From Perkinsus olseni (Eukaryota; Perkinsozoa; Perkinsida; Perkinsidae): 64,000 bases of DNA. The DNA lies in the NCBI GenBank assembly GCA_013115135.1, contig JABANP010000164.1:1-64000 (forward strand), given 5' to 3'. Shown piece after piece: positions 45,712 through 55,599 of the stretch. Both the position numbers and the translations under genes were made by a program. The first letter of the stretch is position 1. Every line of letters starts with the position of its first letter. The notes beneath the pieces were generated by a model, which was not told where the DNA came from, searched no databases, and worked only from the letters and a program-made list of their open reading frames with translations.

Positions 45712-46151
45712 TGGTGCACCGTCCGGGAAACAAGCGGACCGGGTGTGAGACTGCGCTGATTGGAGAATAAGCACAGACCGTGGTCAGAGCCGATGGATCC
45801 GGATGCCTGCTCGTGAGGAGCACGCTGCCGATTTAGGCGCGGAGCCTTTGACCTTCAGACACTGCATGAGAATTGCAGTTAGTCACCTCTAGATGTCGCA
45901 TGAGACTTGCTGTCGGCCTCGGTGATGGCCTCAGAGTAGCAGGTCGTTCCGACTTGGCGCTGCCCGCGGACAGCAATGGTGCTCAGTGATTCTGCTTGTG
46001 ATGAGCAGCCGATTTGTGATGAGACGAGGCCGACCTTGGCAGCTAGTTTGCGGGGACTCCTGCCCGTTGGGCAGGTTGTGAGTTTAGGTACGAACTAGCC
46101 TTCCAGTATCTCTTACAAACAACCGCAACATAGGATCAGCTGGGGAGGCGT

Positions 46152-46303
46152 GTAATGTTTATATCGCTGATCCTATCTTGCTCCGACAAGAAGCTACGCT
46201 GAAGCTAAGCTAAGTAGCGGATGATAAGAAACAACAGATGAAAGATTGGATTCCAAATGGCAAAACCCGCGTGTTGTGTTCTCAATCAGTCAGTCTCTCC
46301 ACA
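46152..46303 (+). repeat. 152-bp direct repeat, copy 2
   Basis: Partner of 45560-45711. The near-identity indicates a recent duplication or conversion. Confidence 0.85.
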
Positions 46304-47500
46304 ATTTGCTACCCGCTGTCTCAATCTCAGGTTTCGAATCTTCTGCTACTGTAAATCACGGGGAGATCTACAATCTTCAGCTCCTCGGGGTGCGACAGAA
46401 GGGGGACGACCCCGGTCTAATAGGCCGGGCCTATGGTTGACTTCTTTATTCTCGCTCAGTCGCGGTAGCTGCTCAATTTACTTTCGAATAGCTGTTCAAC
46501 GGGCTTGTGTGAGCAGTCTCCCAAGAGTCCTGGGTGGCGCTATGGGGTGTGACATCACTAGTGTCGGGTAATGCACGTGGTTCCCGCGGGACCAGAATCA
46601 GCGTTCCGGGAACGCCGTTCCCCCCGGCACTGCTAGTTCGAGCTGTCTTATCCTGTCTAGGCATGCCCGCGTGTTTAGTAAGTGGTATTTCGTTGGCGTG
46701 TCGTCGACACGGTGTCGACGTTACAGTTACAGCCTCAGTGGCCGCCCATACTTGCTGAACGGGATAATTCTCAAAGTATTTCCCGCATCATGTGGCCCTA
46801 AATCTCTTGTCTCGATACGCTCCCACCAAGGGAGTCCTTCCACACTTTGGCCCCGCTTCAAATGGAGCGGGATCGTCCGGTTGCTACGGATGATGGAGAG
46901 TCCAGTAGTGGGTTACTTGATCATGATGTAAAGCTCGAGGTTCTAAGGCACACTCTGATGACGCCACACAGAGGACGTTAATAGCATATTGGTAGTATGG
47001 TGCCATTTTCTGGGCACAGGCTCTTGGAGGCTCGAACGGGGCTTACTGAGGCGTTGGAAATGCGGAGGGGCCTCATTACCACCGATATGGACTTTACAGT
47101 GGAGTGTTCTTCGTGAGCCTGGCTAACCGGGTATTGTCTTAGGATTTTGTGCTGATGCAGTGTCCGTATGGTGGCCTGAATCAGGCCGCCTGATCGGGCC
47201 AGCAGGCCAATTCGAGCAATTGATCGGGCTAATTTCGGGCAAGCGTGCTTCAACGCGGCCCTTCTTGACATCGTAATGAGAGAGACAGGTCCGAATTTCC
47301 CGTGGCCATGGTACTGAATATAGCACTCAGCTTCCTCAACGACTCACGGTAGTGTATTGAGAGCTGGGCGAACAAAATTTCGAGGTGAATATCTACGCTT
47401 CATAGAGTCTCTCGCCATTTTTAGTTGCTTCCTCTTCATTCATACTGTTGAACTCTCCGGTGGCATCATCTAGTCAGGCATTACGCGCGATGGAACACAC
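46304..47500. other. No supported gene; one palindrome
   Basis: Short frames on both strands show no coherent features. A 9+1+9 palindrome (CGTCGACACGGTGTCGACG) is at 46702-46720. Confidence 0.3.
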
Positions 47501-47551
47501 GGTCAAGACTCGCGACTCGCGAAGGCCCTTCGCGAGTCGCGAGTCTTGACC
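47501..47551. repeat. Perfect palindrome, 25+1+25
   Basis: The left arm begins GGTCAAGACTCGCGACTCGC and ends GAAGG, the centre is C at 47526, and the right arm is its exact reverse complement. It lies 50 bp upstream of the MITE and just before the presumed original 5' coding region of Kelch gene 2. Confidence 0.95.
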
Positions 47552-47601
47552 TTCGCCGAAGGGTCCGAGACCTTTCGGTGGACGGTGGAGGTCTTGAAAA
47601 G

Positions 47602-48087
47602 CAGAGGTCGGAAAAATCCTGTTCGAGGCATCTCGGTCTCGTCTCGACGTAGAGCTTGCGTTGTTCATTCTCGATCGTTGTGTCTCGGAGAGTTTGGCGG
47701 CGATCTCGATCCCGTTCTCGATTCTCGAAGGCGATGTGCTATCCATGCAACCTAGCTTGCATTTCGTTGAGAATTACTCGCCACCGAAGTCCAAAAAGAT
47801 CATTCTTTATCAAAGAGAACCGTTCACAGACGAAACTCCCGGATTTGGGGCTGTTCATGAGTTCCAGCGACGAAACTCTATCCCGGATGTTACAGTACCT
47901 CGATATCCGTTAATGACATGTCACATTCAACCCACAGTATGCAGGCAGATACGAGATTTTCGAGAACTCTGCCAAATCTCGTCTCGTTCTCGAGTCCTCA
48001 GAAATTTTCTCGATCTCGTCTCGGAACTCTTCGAGATCGAGACGAGAACGAGAATCTCGAGTTCTCGGGTCTCGATTCCGACCTCTG
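47602..48087. mobile_element. hAT-like MITE in the 5' region of Kelch gene 2
   Basis: 486 bp bounded by terminal inverted repeats CAGAGGTCGGAA and TTCCGACCTCTG and flanked by an exact 8-bp target duplication TTGAAAAG (47594-47601 and 48088-48095). CAG-initial repeats with an 8-bp duplication are diagnostic of the hAT superfamily. Internally it is made of CTCG/CGAG-rich inverted sequence and encodes no transposase, so it is a non-autonomous element. Confidence 0.85.
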
Positions 48088-49382
48088 TTGAAAAGCTTGC
48101 CCTTCTGATTTGGGCATCCGAGCGTTGCGATCCGCATGCCTATCCAATTGGATCGATGCCTCTGGGTGTAGTTCTCGGTCGTATTTCGTCGTATATAAAG
48201 CCTGTTGGAGGCTGTGTTTTCATGTGTGGTGGGCTCTCACGCGGTATGGGTTCACCTATGAGCACTGTCGAAGTGCGCTATCATCGACCTGAGAGCTGCT
48301 TCAAGGCAGCTGATCTGCAGAGACCGAGAGTCGCCGCAGCAATAATGCCTGTTGGGAAGTACTTTTACATTGTGGGCGGCTATCGGGTCCATCCAAGCAG
48401 GCCTTTGGGGTGTGTTGAGATTTATAGCCCCTGGCTCAATAAGTGGACACGGTTCGATTCAAGCATGCAGCTCCCTCGGTTCGGGCATGGCCTAGCCCTC
48501 GTTGAGAACAGGTACTTGTATGCTATTGGAGGCACTTCTAAAGATGAATTGGTATCCGAGGTAGAAATTCTAGATACGCATACTAACAAATGGATCAGGC
48601 ACGAAAAGAAGAGGATACATCTGCCACGTCCTTTGACTGGTGGTAGAGTACTCGAGAACAACGGTCGACTGTTCATCGTCGGTGGTGTCTTGAGGCGATA
48701 CCCCCCACAGCTCTCGGACCTCATCTACATTCTCGACACTACGACAACTCCTTGCAGTTGGTCGGTTCTTTCGGTACGACTGAGTGCGGGACGATCATCA
48801 TGCGGCGTGGCTTGGCTGGATGAGTCTAGAAGCTGTTTTGGTGTCTTTGGAGGTAATGCTGTCATCAATAGGGAATTGATAGAAGTGTCTACCACTGAAG
48901 TGGTGTCATTGGATAGTCAGTACTTCGTGCCGCTCCAGGAAGCCGCCACTCCTGGAACCGTGAGTAGAGCGGCCTTCACGGAGGTTATACCGGATATGCC
49001 TACAGCTAGAGCTGGTTGTTACGCAGTAAAGGTTGGCTCTCGGGTCGTCGTAATTGGTGGCGATCCGCCTTCAGCGGCTTTAAGATTTCACCTTCAGGAA
49101 GCTATGAATGCTGGCGAGTTACACAGGCCGGCCGAGAGTGCCCACAGTAATGCGTTCATCCTCGATATGTGTGAATGGACTTGGGCCAAGGAGGGATCCA
49201 TGTTTACTGGCCGGAGCACTGCCGCTATCTGCATTGGCTTTGCACCTCCGGTTCCTGCGGTAGAGGCCGGGCCACCAAACCCGGGCACTCTGAGTAATCC
49301 TGAGTCACCGGCTCATCCCGGGTTGGTGTTAGGACTGCTGGATGAGGTTGAGGACTGGCTGGGAATTGCAGCATCTTCATGA
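47661..49382 (+). CDS. Kelch-repeat protein gene 2
   Basis: The open frame is 573 codons, but its first 140 or so lie inside the hAT-like MITE and do not resemble the family. From about residue 145 (LALLIWASERCDPHAYPIGS) it aligns with Kelch gene 1. Blades include CVFMCGGLSRGMGSPMSTVE, YFYIVGGYRVHPSRPLGCVE, LYAIGGTSKDELVSEVEILD, RLFIVGGVLRRYPPQLSDL and VVVIGGDPPSAALRF. The C-terminus is proline-rich (PVPAVEAGPPNPGTLS). Upstream of the MITE a frame reading LSVDGGGLEK aligns with RWVDRNGDLIA of gene 1. So the original N-terminus was interrupted, and the insertion plus duplication (494 bp) is not a multiple of three. The gene may now start inside the MITE, splice it out, or be non-functional. 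Expected fold: beta-propeller for protein binding. Confidence 0.7.
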   Translation: MFILDRCVSESLAAISIPFSILEGDVLSMQPSLHFVENYSPPKSKKIILYQREPFTDETPGFGAVHEFQRRNSIPDVTVPRYPLMTCHIQPTVCRQIRDFRELCQISSRSRVLRNFLDLVSELFEIETRTRISSSRVSIPTSVEKLALLIWASERCDPHAYPIGSMPLGVVLGRISSYIKPVGGCVFMCGGLSRGMGSPMSTVEVRYHRPESCFKAADLQRPRVAAAIMPVGKYFYIVGGYRVHPSRPLGCVEIYSPWLNKWTRFDSSMQLPRFGHGLALVENRYLYAIGGTSKDELVSEVEILDTHTNKWIRHEKKRIHLPRPLTGGRVLENNGRLFIVGGVLRRYPPQLSDLIYILDTTTTPCSWSVLSVRLSAGRSSCGVAWLDESRSCFGVFGGNAVINRELIEVSTTEVVSLDSQYFVPLQEAATPGTVSRAAFTEVIPDMPTARAGCYAVKVGSRVVVIGGDPPSAALRFHLQEAMNAGELHRPAESAHSNAFILDMCEWTWAKEGSMFTGRSTAAICIGFAPPVPAVEAGPPNPGTLSNPESPAHPGLVLGLLDEVEDWLGIAASS

Positions 49383-50059
49383 TAGACTATCATTGATAGT
49401 CAGTGATGTAATTGACGTGTGTCTGAAATCACAGTGTTGTGTTGAAATTCCCATTCGAAGAGATGAGAGAACGACTATCGCTCAACAATAGTAGCGTATT
49501 TCGTCGTGTCCGAATGTGTTGTGATTGCTGATGACAATCTCGCTAATGATGATCCACCGCTCGATCTCTACTGAGAGTGAACGCAGCATCAGGCGCCAAG
49601 AAAGAAGTGGGCACTACGATAGAGCGGATTAAATTTCCCTTCGTTAGGGCCACTCCTTAATAAGCAGTTTGTTCGAGGTCAACTCGTTGGGCCGGTTTAC
49701 TCGGCGATGACGCTCGGCGCACAGGGGGACAGCAGCTTTGTGTGCGAGCTAGTGGGTTGTTCGGTTGAGAAGAGTTCGGAGCGAGTGAGATGCGTTTGCA
49801 TCGAGTTTTGTTTGATTTGGTCTTTTAAAGAACCTCCCGCCCACTCTGGCGATGTGGTGCGGCTGCCTCCCCTGTTGGGAAGGCGGCCCCGTCACATTGG
49901 CCGAGGACCCGCTCCTTGCGCAGTCCTCTGGCCCACGCCCCAATGCCGGGGAGGAAGGGAGCCGGGTAATGACCACCATCACGTTCAACTCCGGCGGTTT
50001 GCCCACCCGTGGCGGCGTCTGCAGCCTCATGCTGCGTGAGTCACGCACGCCTGCGGCGA
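49383..50059. other. No supported gene
   Basis: The 3' flank of Kelch gene 2. A frame at about 49749-50186 exists on the minus strand but is not convincing and overlaps the start of the CFAP57-like block. Confidence 0.3.
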
Positions 50060-50705
50060 CGTCGCTAGACGTGAGTCGCATAATGTGACCTATACGTATC
50101 GAACTCTTTGAGATTTTTATCAATCGTCTTGGCGATTCGGGCCAAGGCACACACAGTTCTCGGGATCTGGAGGAAGTCCTCATCACCCTTCAGCTCATCT
50201 TTGAGGATCTGCGACGGAAGACAAAGTAAAAACGGCCAAATATCGGAGAGAGGCTTCGGTTGAACCGAAGCCTTTCGACAAAGCCGACCAGAGCCTGTAG
50301 TCCGCTGAGGAGGCCTCATTAAATACTGCTCCAACTCGCGGCGACGCTCTTTGAGTTTGCATAATCTGACCTATAGGGGAAGCTCATAAACGGGGCGACA
50401 TTCAACCCTTCACTGCATGGTTAGCTCCACAAGTAGCCACCATCGGCCTCCGAACACAGACGCCCAAGCCCAGTGCCGCAGTGGCAGCGCGCAATCAACT
50501 TGACCGTGGTTCACATGAAACTTCGTTGCAGAGCATCCATTTCGCTGGCTGCTTCTCTGACCACGGGTGTCAAATCTGTACGAAATAGTGGGAAAAATCC
50601 CTGCGGGTAGGTTTTCATATGGGGGTATGCAAGAGACTACGGAGATTCCGAATATATATTAGTTTCTGTCTGGATCGTTCCGTATAAGGAGAAACGGCGA
50701 AATAT

Positions 50706-50751
50706 GAGTAGAAGCGGAGTACTTGTCATGACAAGTACTCCGCTTCTACTC
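50706..50751. repeat. Perfect palindrome, 23+23
   Basis: GAGTAGAAGCGGAGTACTTG TCA followed immediately by its reverse complement, with no spacer. The right arm is homologous to 62295-62320 in the intact CFAP57 copy, and the left arm has no counterpart there. Confidence 0.95.
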
Positions 50752-50900
50752 TGCTTCCTTTGAGAGGTACTTCCCTCAGGCCTAACAGCAGAGACCTCTC
50801 CTCGGCTGAGTTGAGCAGGCATCGGAGCCGAAACATGAGAAGGGCGACACCTGACCTGGATCATCGGAGTTTTTTCCTGAGCATCCCGACTATACCGTCA

Positions 50901-50915
50901 GTGACGGTCCGTCAC
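50901..50915. repeat. Palindromic insertion, 7+1+7, in the CFAP57 pseudogene
   Basis: GTGACGG, centre T, CCGTCAC. The intact copy reads straight from ACCGTCA to CACTAACCGTGAG at about 62829, so roughly 22 bp including this palindrome is extra here. Confidence 0.8.
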
Positions 50916-51050
50916 GGAGACGGACTAACCGTGAGAAGGCCCCCCTTCGACCATGGTATCATAATGCGTTACGCACCGTTAGAGGGGGTCGACGACCAGA
51001 GATTGCCTGACCGACAACACATATCATGAAGATAGCAGCTGATAGTTTTT

Positions 51051-51810
51051 ACAGCTTTTCATACAATTTGAGGCACAAATTTTGAGCCTACTCGAGAGCG
51101 ATCAAAGTTCGACGTCCATAGAACTTCTATGATAGAAGCATCATGGATGTTGCCAGTTCTGCTTTTCTCTGTTTTGGGCCAGAAGGAGACGCTTGACACG
51201 CTCCTACTACGTAAACCCCGTACACGCGACCCAGACTTCATCCTATCGAAATCCGCCCAGCGCCCTTCGTGGGCTCTGTAGAACCAGCCTCCGTCTTCAG
51301 GGAGATACCTCACAGAGGGCACAACTGGCATGGCCAGTTTGAGTCAAACTTTGACTGTCAAAGCCTTCGAATATCGATTGCAGTCTTCGTGAACGGGTTC
51401 TGTGCCAAGCCTCTGGCCTACGCACCCACCGAATTTGATTAAGTATCGCGAAGCTCATCATCCTCTTCTAAGAAGAGGAAGGGAGAAGGAAGAAGAGTCT
51501 TCTTCCTTCTCCCGAGAATTGACGGTCAATTATTGACAAAACTCGACGGTCTTGACTCGGAAAAGCCATCGTGCGATGACATGCGCAAACACGAAAGAGT
51601 CATGTTCAGGCTTTAGAGCCGTGAGCCAACACCATCAGCCTTCGCAGCTCTGCTGCATATCCAGTCGGCCGAGAGATTTTGCGGCAGTAGCGCTACTATA
51701 TCGATAGATGCAATATATGATTGTATTGACATTGTCAACTTGACAATACAGACTTGATATCACGGGTACCAAGGAAGTTATCTCAACGTTGGTACCTCAA
51801 CGTCGGCACT
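51051..51810. other. Palindrome-rich spacer
   Basis: A minus-strand frame (about 51059-51331, RAHEGRWADFDRMKSG) is of unknown status. Perfect palindromes at 51461-51479 (9+1+9), 51481-51513 (16+1+16, GGGAGAAGGAAGAAGA arm) and 51732-51748 (8+1+8). Confidence 0.5.
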
Positions 51811-52909
51811 TCAACAATACTCTGCGCCCCATAAGCCTAAAATAGTACTTCGGGACTGGAAATCCCCACCTATCAAGCCCATTATTATATCACCACCATC
51901 AAAAAGAGTTACTCTTGAAGGTTGAAGGGAAGGCCAGTCGAACGTCAAACGGCGGCTAGTATCAAGAATGCTAAGCTGAGAAGTCAGAGCTATCATGCTG
52001 AGCTTCCGTGTGAATCTGTCCGCGTTAAGCACGTAAAATGAGCCATCGCAGCTTGACAGCTCAGGAAACGGAGATAGCGGTATCTCAATGACATGCTCGA
52101 ACAACAACATTTGTTGAGACCACACTTGAATGCAGTGATCGCCAACGATGTCGAACAGAATTGCAATCAACTCCACACCATTCACGTGTTGTACTTCGAA
52201 GTGTAGGATATCCCACCCATCGGCGAGCACCACTTCTATCTCGCCGGTCCGGGTGGAGAATTTACCGGAAAAACAATCTCGCAACAAGGCTGAGTCGATC
52301 GCATAGAGCCGGGCTCCGTGATCGGCGGTGCCTTTAAAGTAGACGTACGATCCTGAATAGACCATACTCTCCCCGAGCCCTCTGGCATCGTCGCCCACGC
52401 CTAGTTCGAACATACCGTTCAGAGTGGCGATACCGTTCACTCCCACTGTAAACTTGCAGATATAATGGCGACTAAATACAACGAATATCTCGTTGTTCGG
52501 GGGATTGGTACACAAACCAATGGGGTCTCCAATCACTCGACAGATAGGCAAACATATCCGGAATGAGGATATCAGTGCTCGAGGGGCCTCCTCAGGCGGA
52601 AATGTGTGCTCTAATAGAAAGTGGGGCCTTGCATTCAGAACGACGTGACAGTCATGTACACACTCAGGGCCCGATGCCTTCACACCAGTACACCAGCGCA
52701 CTGGTTGACGACCACTTAGCTATGCCGCGGTTACGGGGTTGTAGTCTTCCTAGAGTGTGAGAGCCGATCTTCCTATAAACATGGGCCCGCGGAACGTAAT
52801 CCCATGTCAGTCGCACCAGTTCCGATGGAAGTTCTAGTCGAAAAGTCGCAGCCATGTAATATATGAGGCGTCGCTTCACCCAACGGGTAAAGCGCGATTG
52901 ATCCGACAT
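51811..52909 (-). CDS. Propeller-like protein with short F-box-like N-terminus
   Basis: Two exons. The first starts at the ATG at 52907-52909 (MSDQSRFTRWVKRRLIYYMA) and contains FRLELPSELVRLTWDYVP, reminiscent of an F-box helix pair. A 34-nt GT-AG intron (GTAACCGC...CAACCAG) joins it in phase 1 to the long second exon. Exon 2 (295 codons) has repeated beta-strand-like units with IVFSRHYICKFTV, VYFKGTADHGARLYAIDSA, LIAILFDIVGDHCIQVWSQ and SFYVLNADRFTRKLSMIALT, as in a beta-propeller. No exact family recognised. Substrate-adaptor function is inference. Reading frame intact. Confidence 0.55.
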
Positions 52910-53077
52910 AAGAAGGCTGGAGAAGGAGATAACGCTGAACAGCTAACCCATCTGGTACAATATAAACGGGAGCTTTTGCCCGCGACCCTCATTAGTATTT
53001 CAATTTGAGCATTGAATGCGCCAGTGCGTTTACAAACAGTGAGTGTCATTCACTTCCCTGCCAGGAAAGGAAATTCC

Positions 53078-53094
53078 TGAGGGAAGTTCCCTCA
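53078..53094. repeat. Palindrome, 8+1+8
   Basis: TGAGGGAA, centre G, TTCCCTCA. Close by are AGGAAATTCCT (5+1+5) and a longer imperfect hairpin at about 53168-53204 (GTGCGGAGAAGTCTTC arm). Confidence 0.85.
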
Positions 53095-53232
53095 TCACTT
53101 ATTCGTACGATACGAACCGTACTCATTCACTTGATCCCACGTAAATCTTGCACAGTGAGTGTACAAGTGCGGAGAAGTCTTCCGAGAAGACTCTTCCCCG
53201 CACTTCCGCCCAACGGTCAGTTAGTAACTGCT

Positions 53233-53297
53233 CAACGAAAATTCTGTTGAGAACACTGCAGCCTGAGGCTGCAGTGTTCTCAACAGAATTTTCGTTG
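53233..53297. repeat. Perfect palindrome, 32+1+32
   Basis: The left arm begins CAACGAAAATTCTGTTGAGA and ends CAGCCT. The centre is G at 53265, and all 32 base pairs of the right arm are complementary. Longest in the window. Confidence 0.97.
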
Positions 53298-53504
53298 CCA
53301 GCCTCCAAGGCGAAGCGACACGTGTTTCTATCCTGCGCTGATCAACGACATATCGATCACTGCGGCGGGCGAGAGCATTAATAAAGGCGAGCGCACGTGA
53401 GAGGGGTTCCGTCCGCATCATACACGGCGTCAGATCCAACCAATTCAATCGGTTAGGATTTTCGCATGACGGAGTCGAACCAGCAAGCGAAGCTGCGAAA
53501 GACG

Positions 53505-53815
53505 ATAATCATTGACCGTTCTCGCGTGCCTCAAGCTGGCAAGCATTCTCCCAACGTGAAGTGGCTCTTCGGAGACGGCCTTCTGTAGGAAATGCACATC
53601 ACCGTGTCACCGCTTTGGATCTTCGTAGATGTCACACTGATGGTGCTGGCTGTGTAACGGTGGATGCTATTCCGTCTAATATGACAGACTCTACTGCGTG
53701 TGTACTAGCTATTAGGGCGCTGTATGCCTGCAAGAAACGAGAAGGCGTGCTACGAAGTCATCTACGAGTTAGACTACTACCAACCCAGCTGCAACTCGTA
53801 AGTCTCGAGTAAAGT
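53505..53815 (+). CDS. Duplicated two-exon fragment, copy B
   Basis: Reads IIIDRSRVPQAGKHSPNVKW and LFGDGLL, then a 45-nt intron (GTAGGAAATG...CTTCGTAG), then CHTDGAGCVTVDAIPSNMTD. It continues STACVLAIRALYACKKREGV and LRSHLRVRLLP to a donor-like GTAAGT at about 53800. Better preserved than copy A at 45.2 kb. No start codon or later exon identified, and the family is unknown. It may be a working gene whose other exons I missed, or a fragment. Confidence 0.45.
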
Positions 53816-54553
53816 TTCGAGTCGGCCACCTGAAGCGGCCCACTTCCTCAGCCTCAATTTCAGGTGACGTCCCTAATGAAGGACAGCGATATCGGGTCTC
53901 TTCAGCTCTTCAGGGAGCACGAACAGGAGGACTCAAGTATATGGTTAACGTCGGCGAAGCCGAGTCGCGGTAGTTTGCGTATGACTGACTAATTCCCTGA
54001 GGCGACGCCCAACCTCGTAGCTTCATGCTTAGCGTATACTTGAAGATGGGATCACACTCATTAGCCAAATCGGCACCGGTCTCTTGAGTTGAGGGAGTTC
54101 GACAACGCATGTCAATCTCATCGGTGGTTGAGGCGGGCTCGTGCGCACTGATGCACGCTTCATTTTTGCGGCAGGCCTTAAAGAATGAATTCAATTCCGC
54201 GAATAAGGCACACAATTTCATGATTAAGGGAGTCAATTTCGCCGATAAGGACATCAATGTCGGGGATTAACTTCAGGAACCCCCGGAATCTTCCCGCTGC
54301 GATTATCAGCTTGCCACCACTGCGCGGCAGGGGACGACAGTATCTCACGGGATCCTGTACATGCAATTGAAAGGCTTGAACTTTGAGCCTTTAAATTTGA
54401 AAGCTTCTTATTCAAGAGCGCGGGGTCTAGGCTAGACCAGGCCAGAAGGTGTTACACATATCGTAACCTCGCTGGATGAACTCTCGCGTTACACGATCTG
54501 TGTAACACCTGGCAGTGCGTTGAAAAAGAATGACCTCATTAACATAGGATTTC
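53816..54553. other. Unassigned, with an imperfect hairpin
   Basis: Minus-strand frames at about 53910-54366 are weakly protein-like (DIDVLIGEIDSLNHEIV). AGGTGTTACACATATCGTAAC (54447-54467) is inverted imperfectly at about 54490-54510. Confidence 0.35.
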
Positions 54554-54948
54554 CCGCCAATTTGCTGATGTCTCAACTCACTAATGTGATGATATCCTCG
54601 ACCCCCATATAGGCTACGGCAACCCTATCCGCCAATTTGCTGATGTCTCAACTCGCTAATGTGATGATATCCTCGACCCCCATATAGGCTACGGCAACCC
54701 TATCCGCCAATTTGCTGATGTCTCAACTCGCTAATGTGATGATATCATCCTCGACCCCCATATAGGCAACGGCAACCCTATCCGCCAATTTGCTGATGTC
54801 TCAACTCACTAATGTGATGATATCATCCTCGACCCCCATATAGGCAACGGCAACCCTATCCGCCAATTTGCTGATGTCTCAACTCACTAATGTGATGATA
54901 TCATCCTCGACCCCCATATAGGCTACGGCAACGGCCCTATCCGCCAAA
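54554..54948. repeat. 75/78-bp satellite, about 5 units
   Basis: Units start CCGCCAATTTGCTGATGTCT at 54554, 54629, 54704, 54782 and 54860, and a partial unit follows near 54940. The first two intervals are 75 bp and the next two 78 bp. The difference is one extra ATC in GATATC(ATC)CTCGACCCC. Units are almost identical, implying recent expansion. Confidence 0.95.
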
Positions 54949-55031
54949 TAGGCTTCTGTATGGTACAGTTATGCTCGTCTCCCTTCACAACAAACGCGAA
55001 GCTTCGTGCACGATATCATCGCCTAAGTTAG

Positions 55032-55096
55032 GACCATCAGTTCTGCATACAGCAAGATTAGGCTGCCTAATCTTACCGTATGCAGAACGGATGGTC
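55032..55096. repeat. Imperfect palindrome, about 32+1+32
   Basis: GACCATCAGTTCTGCATAC, AGC, AAGATTAGGC, centre T at 55064, then the near-complement ending GCAGAACGGATGGTC. Only a few arm mismatches. It looks like an older version of the perfect palindromes nearby. Confidence 0.85.
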
Positions 55097-55599
55097 GCAC
55101 GACAGTCTCTTGGACACGCTTCGAGATATTAATACAGGCGGGTCCATACACAGGGTACTGAGAGGTCGATCAGTATAACTTATACTGTATAAGTCTTACA
55201 CTTGAGAATGCTCGGGGATAGGTCCGCCCCGACTTGCTCGAATTCGTCGTTGGCGAATCGTCAGTGTCAGGGACAGCAACCAGACAGTGGCCTGAGCTTG
55301 TTGCCAACTACTAGATCTAACTGCAGCCCGCCGCTCGAGCGGCGGCACCCGCACCGAGGTTGCCAACGGTCTGCTTGAAAGATGTGTAACGAAGTGCGTT
55401 AAACGAACTGATACTACTGGTCAAGGTTACTTTATGCAAGCCGCTTAGAAACGATCCAGAACTAGTTAAGCAAGACAGGTTCCCGTACAGGTGCGGCACC
55501 TCACTGAGGTGACCTCAGGTACCCACTCTACCAAGTCGAAGCGCCAATAGCCCTTATGCAGCCCGAAAAGATGAGGATTTAGTCATCATCTGCAGAGGA

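Larger units (their letters stand above)
50060..51050 (-). pseudogene. CFAP57 fragment (WD40 part)
   Basis: Collinear with 61.75-63.0 kb. ILKDELKGDEDFLQ at about 50170-50220 matches VLKDELKTYKDFPQ of the intact gene. About 50300-50360 matches the VRLWNFWERRCELGQYF exon. Long non-coding stretches also match: 50410-50560 with 62130-62300, 50735-50790 with 62290-62345, and 50840-51030 with 62770-62950. Exons carry frameshifts and there are palindromic and larger insertions (about 165 bp before 50729). Decayed duplicate on the same strand. Confidence 0.75.

Noticed and set aside
47661..48090. N-terminal 140 codons of the Kelch gene 2 frame as a genuine protein domain
   Set aside because: They fall entirely within a MITE with target duplication and do not align with the paralogue.
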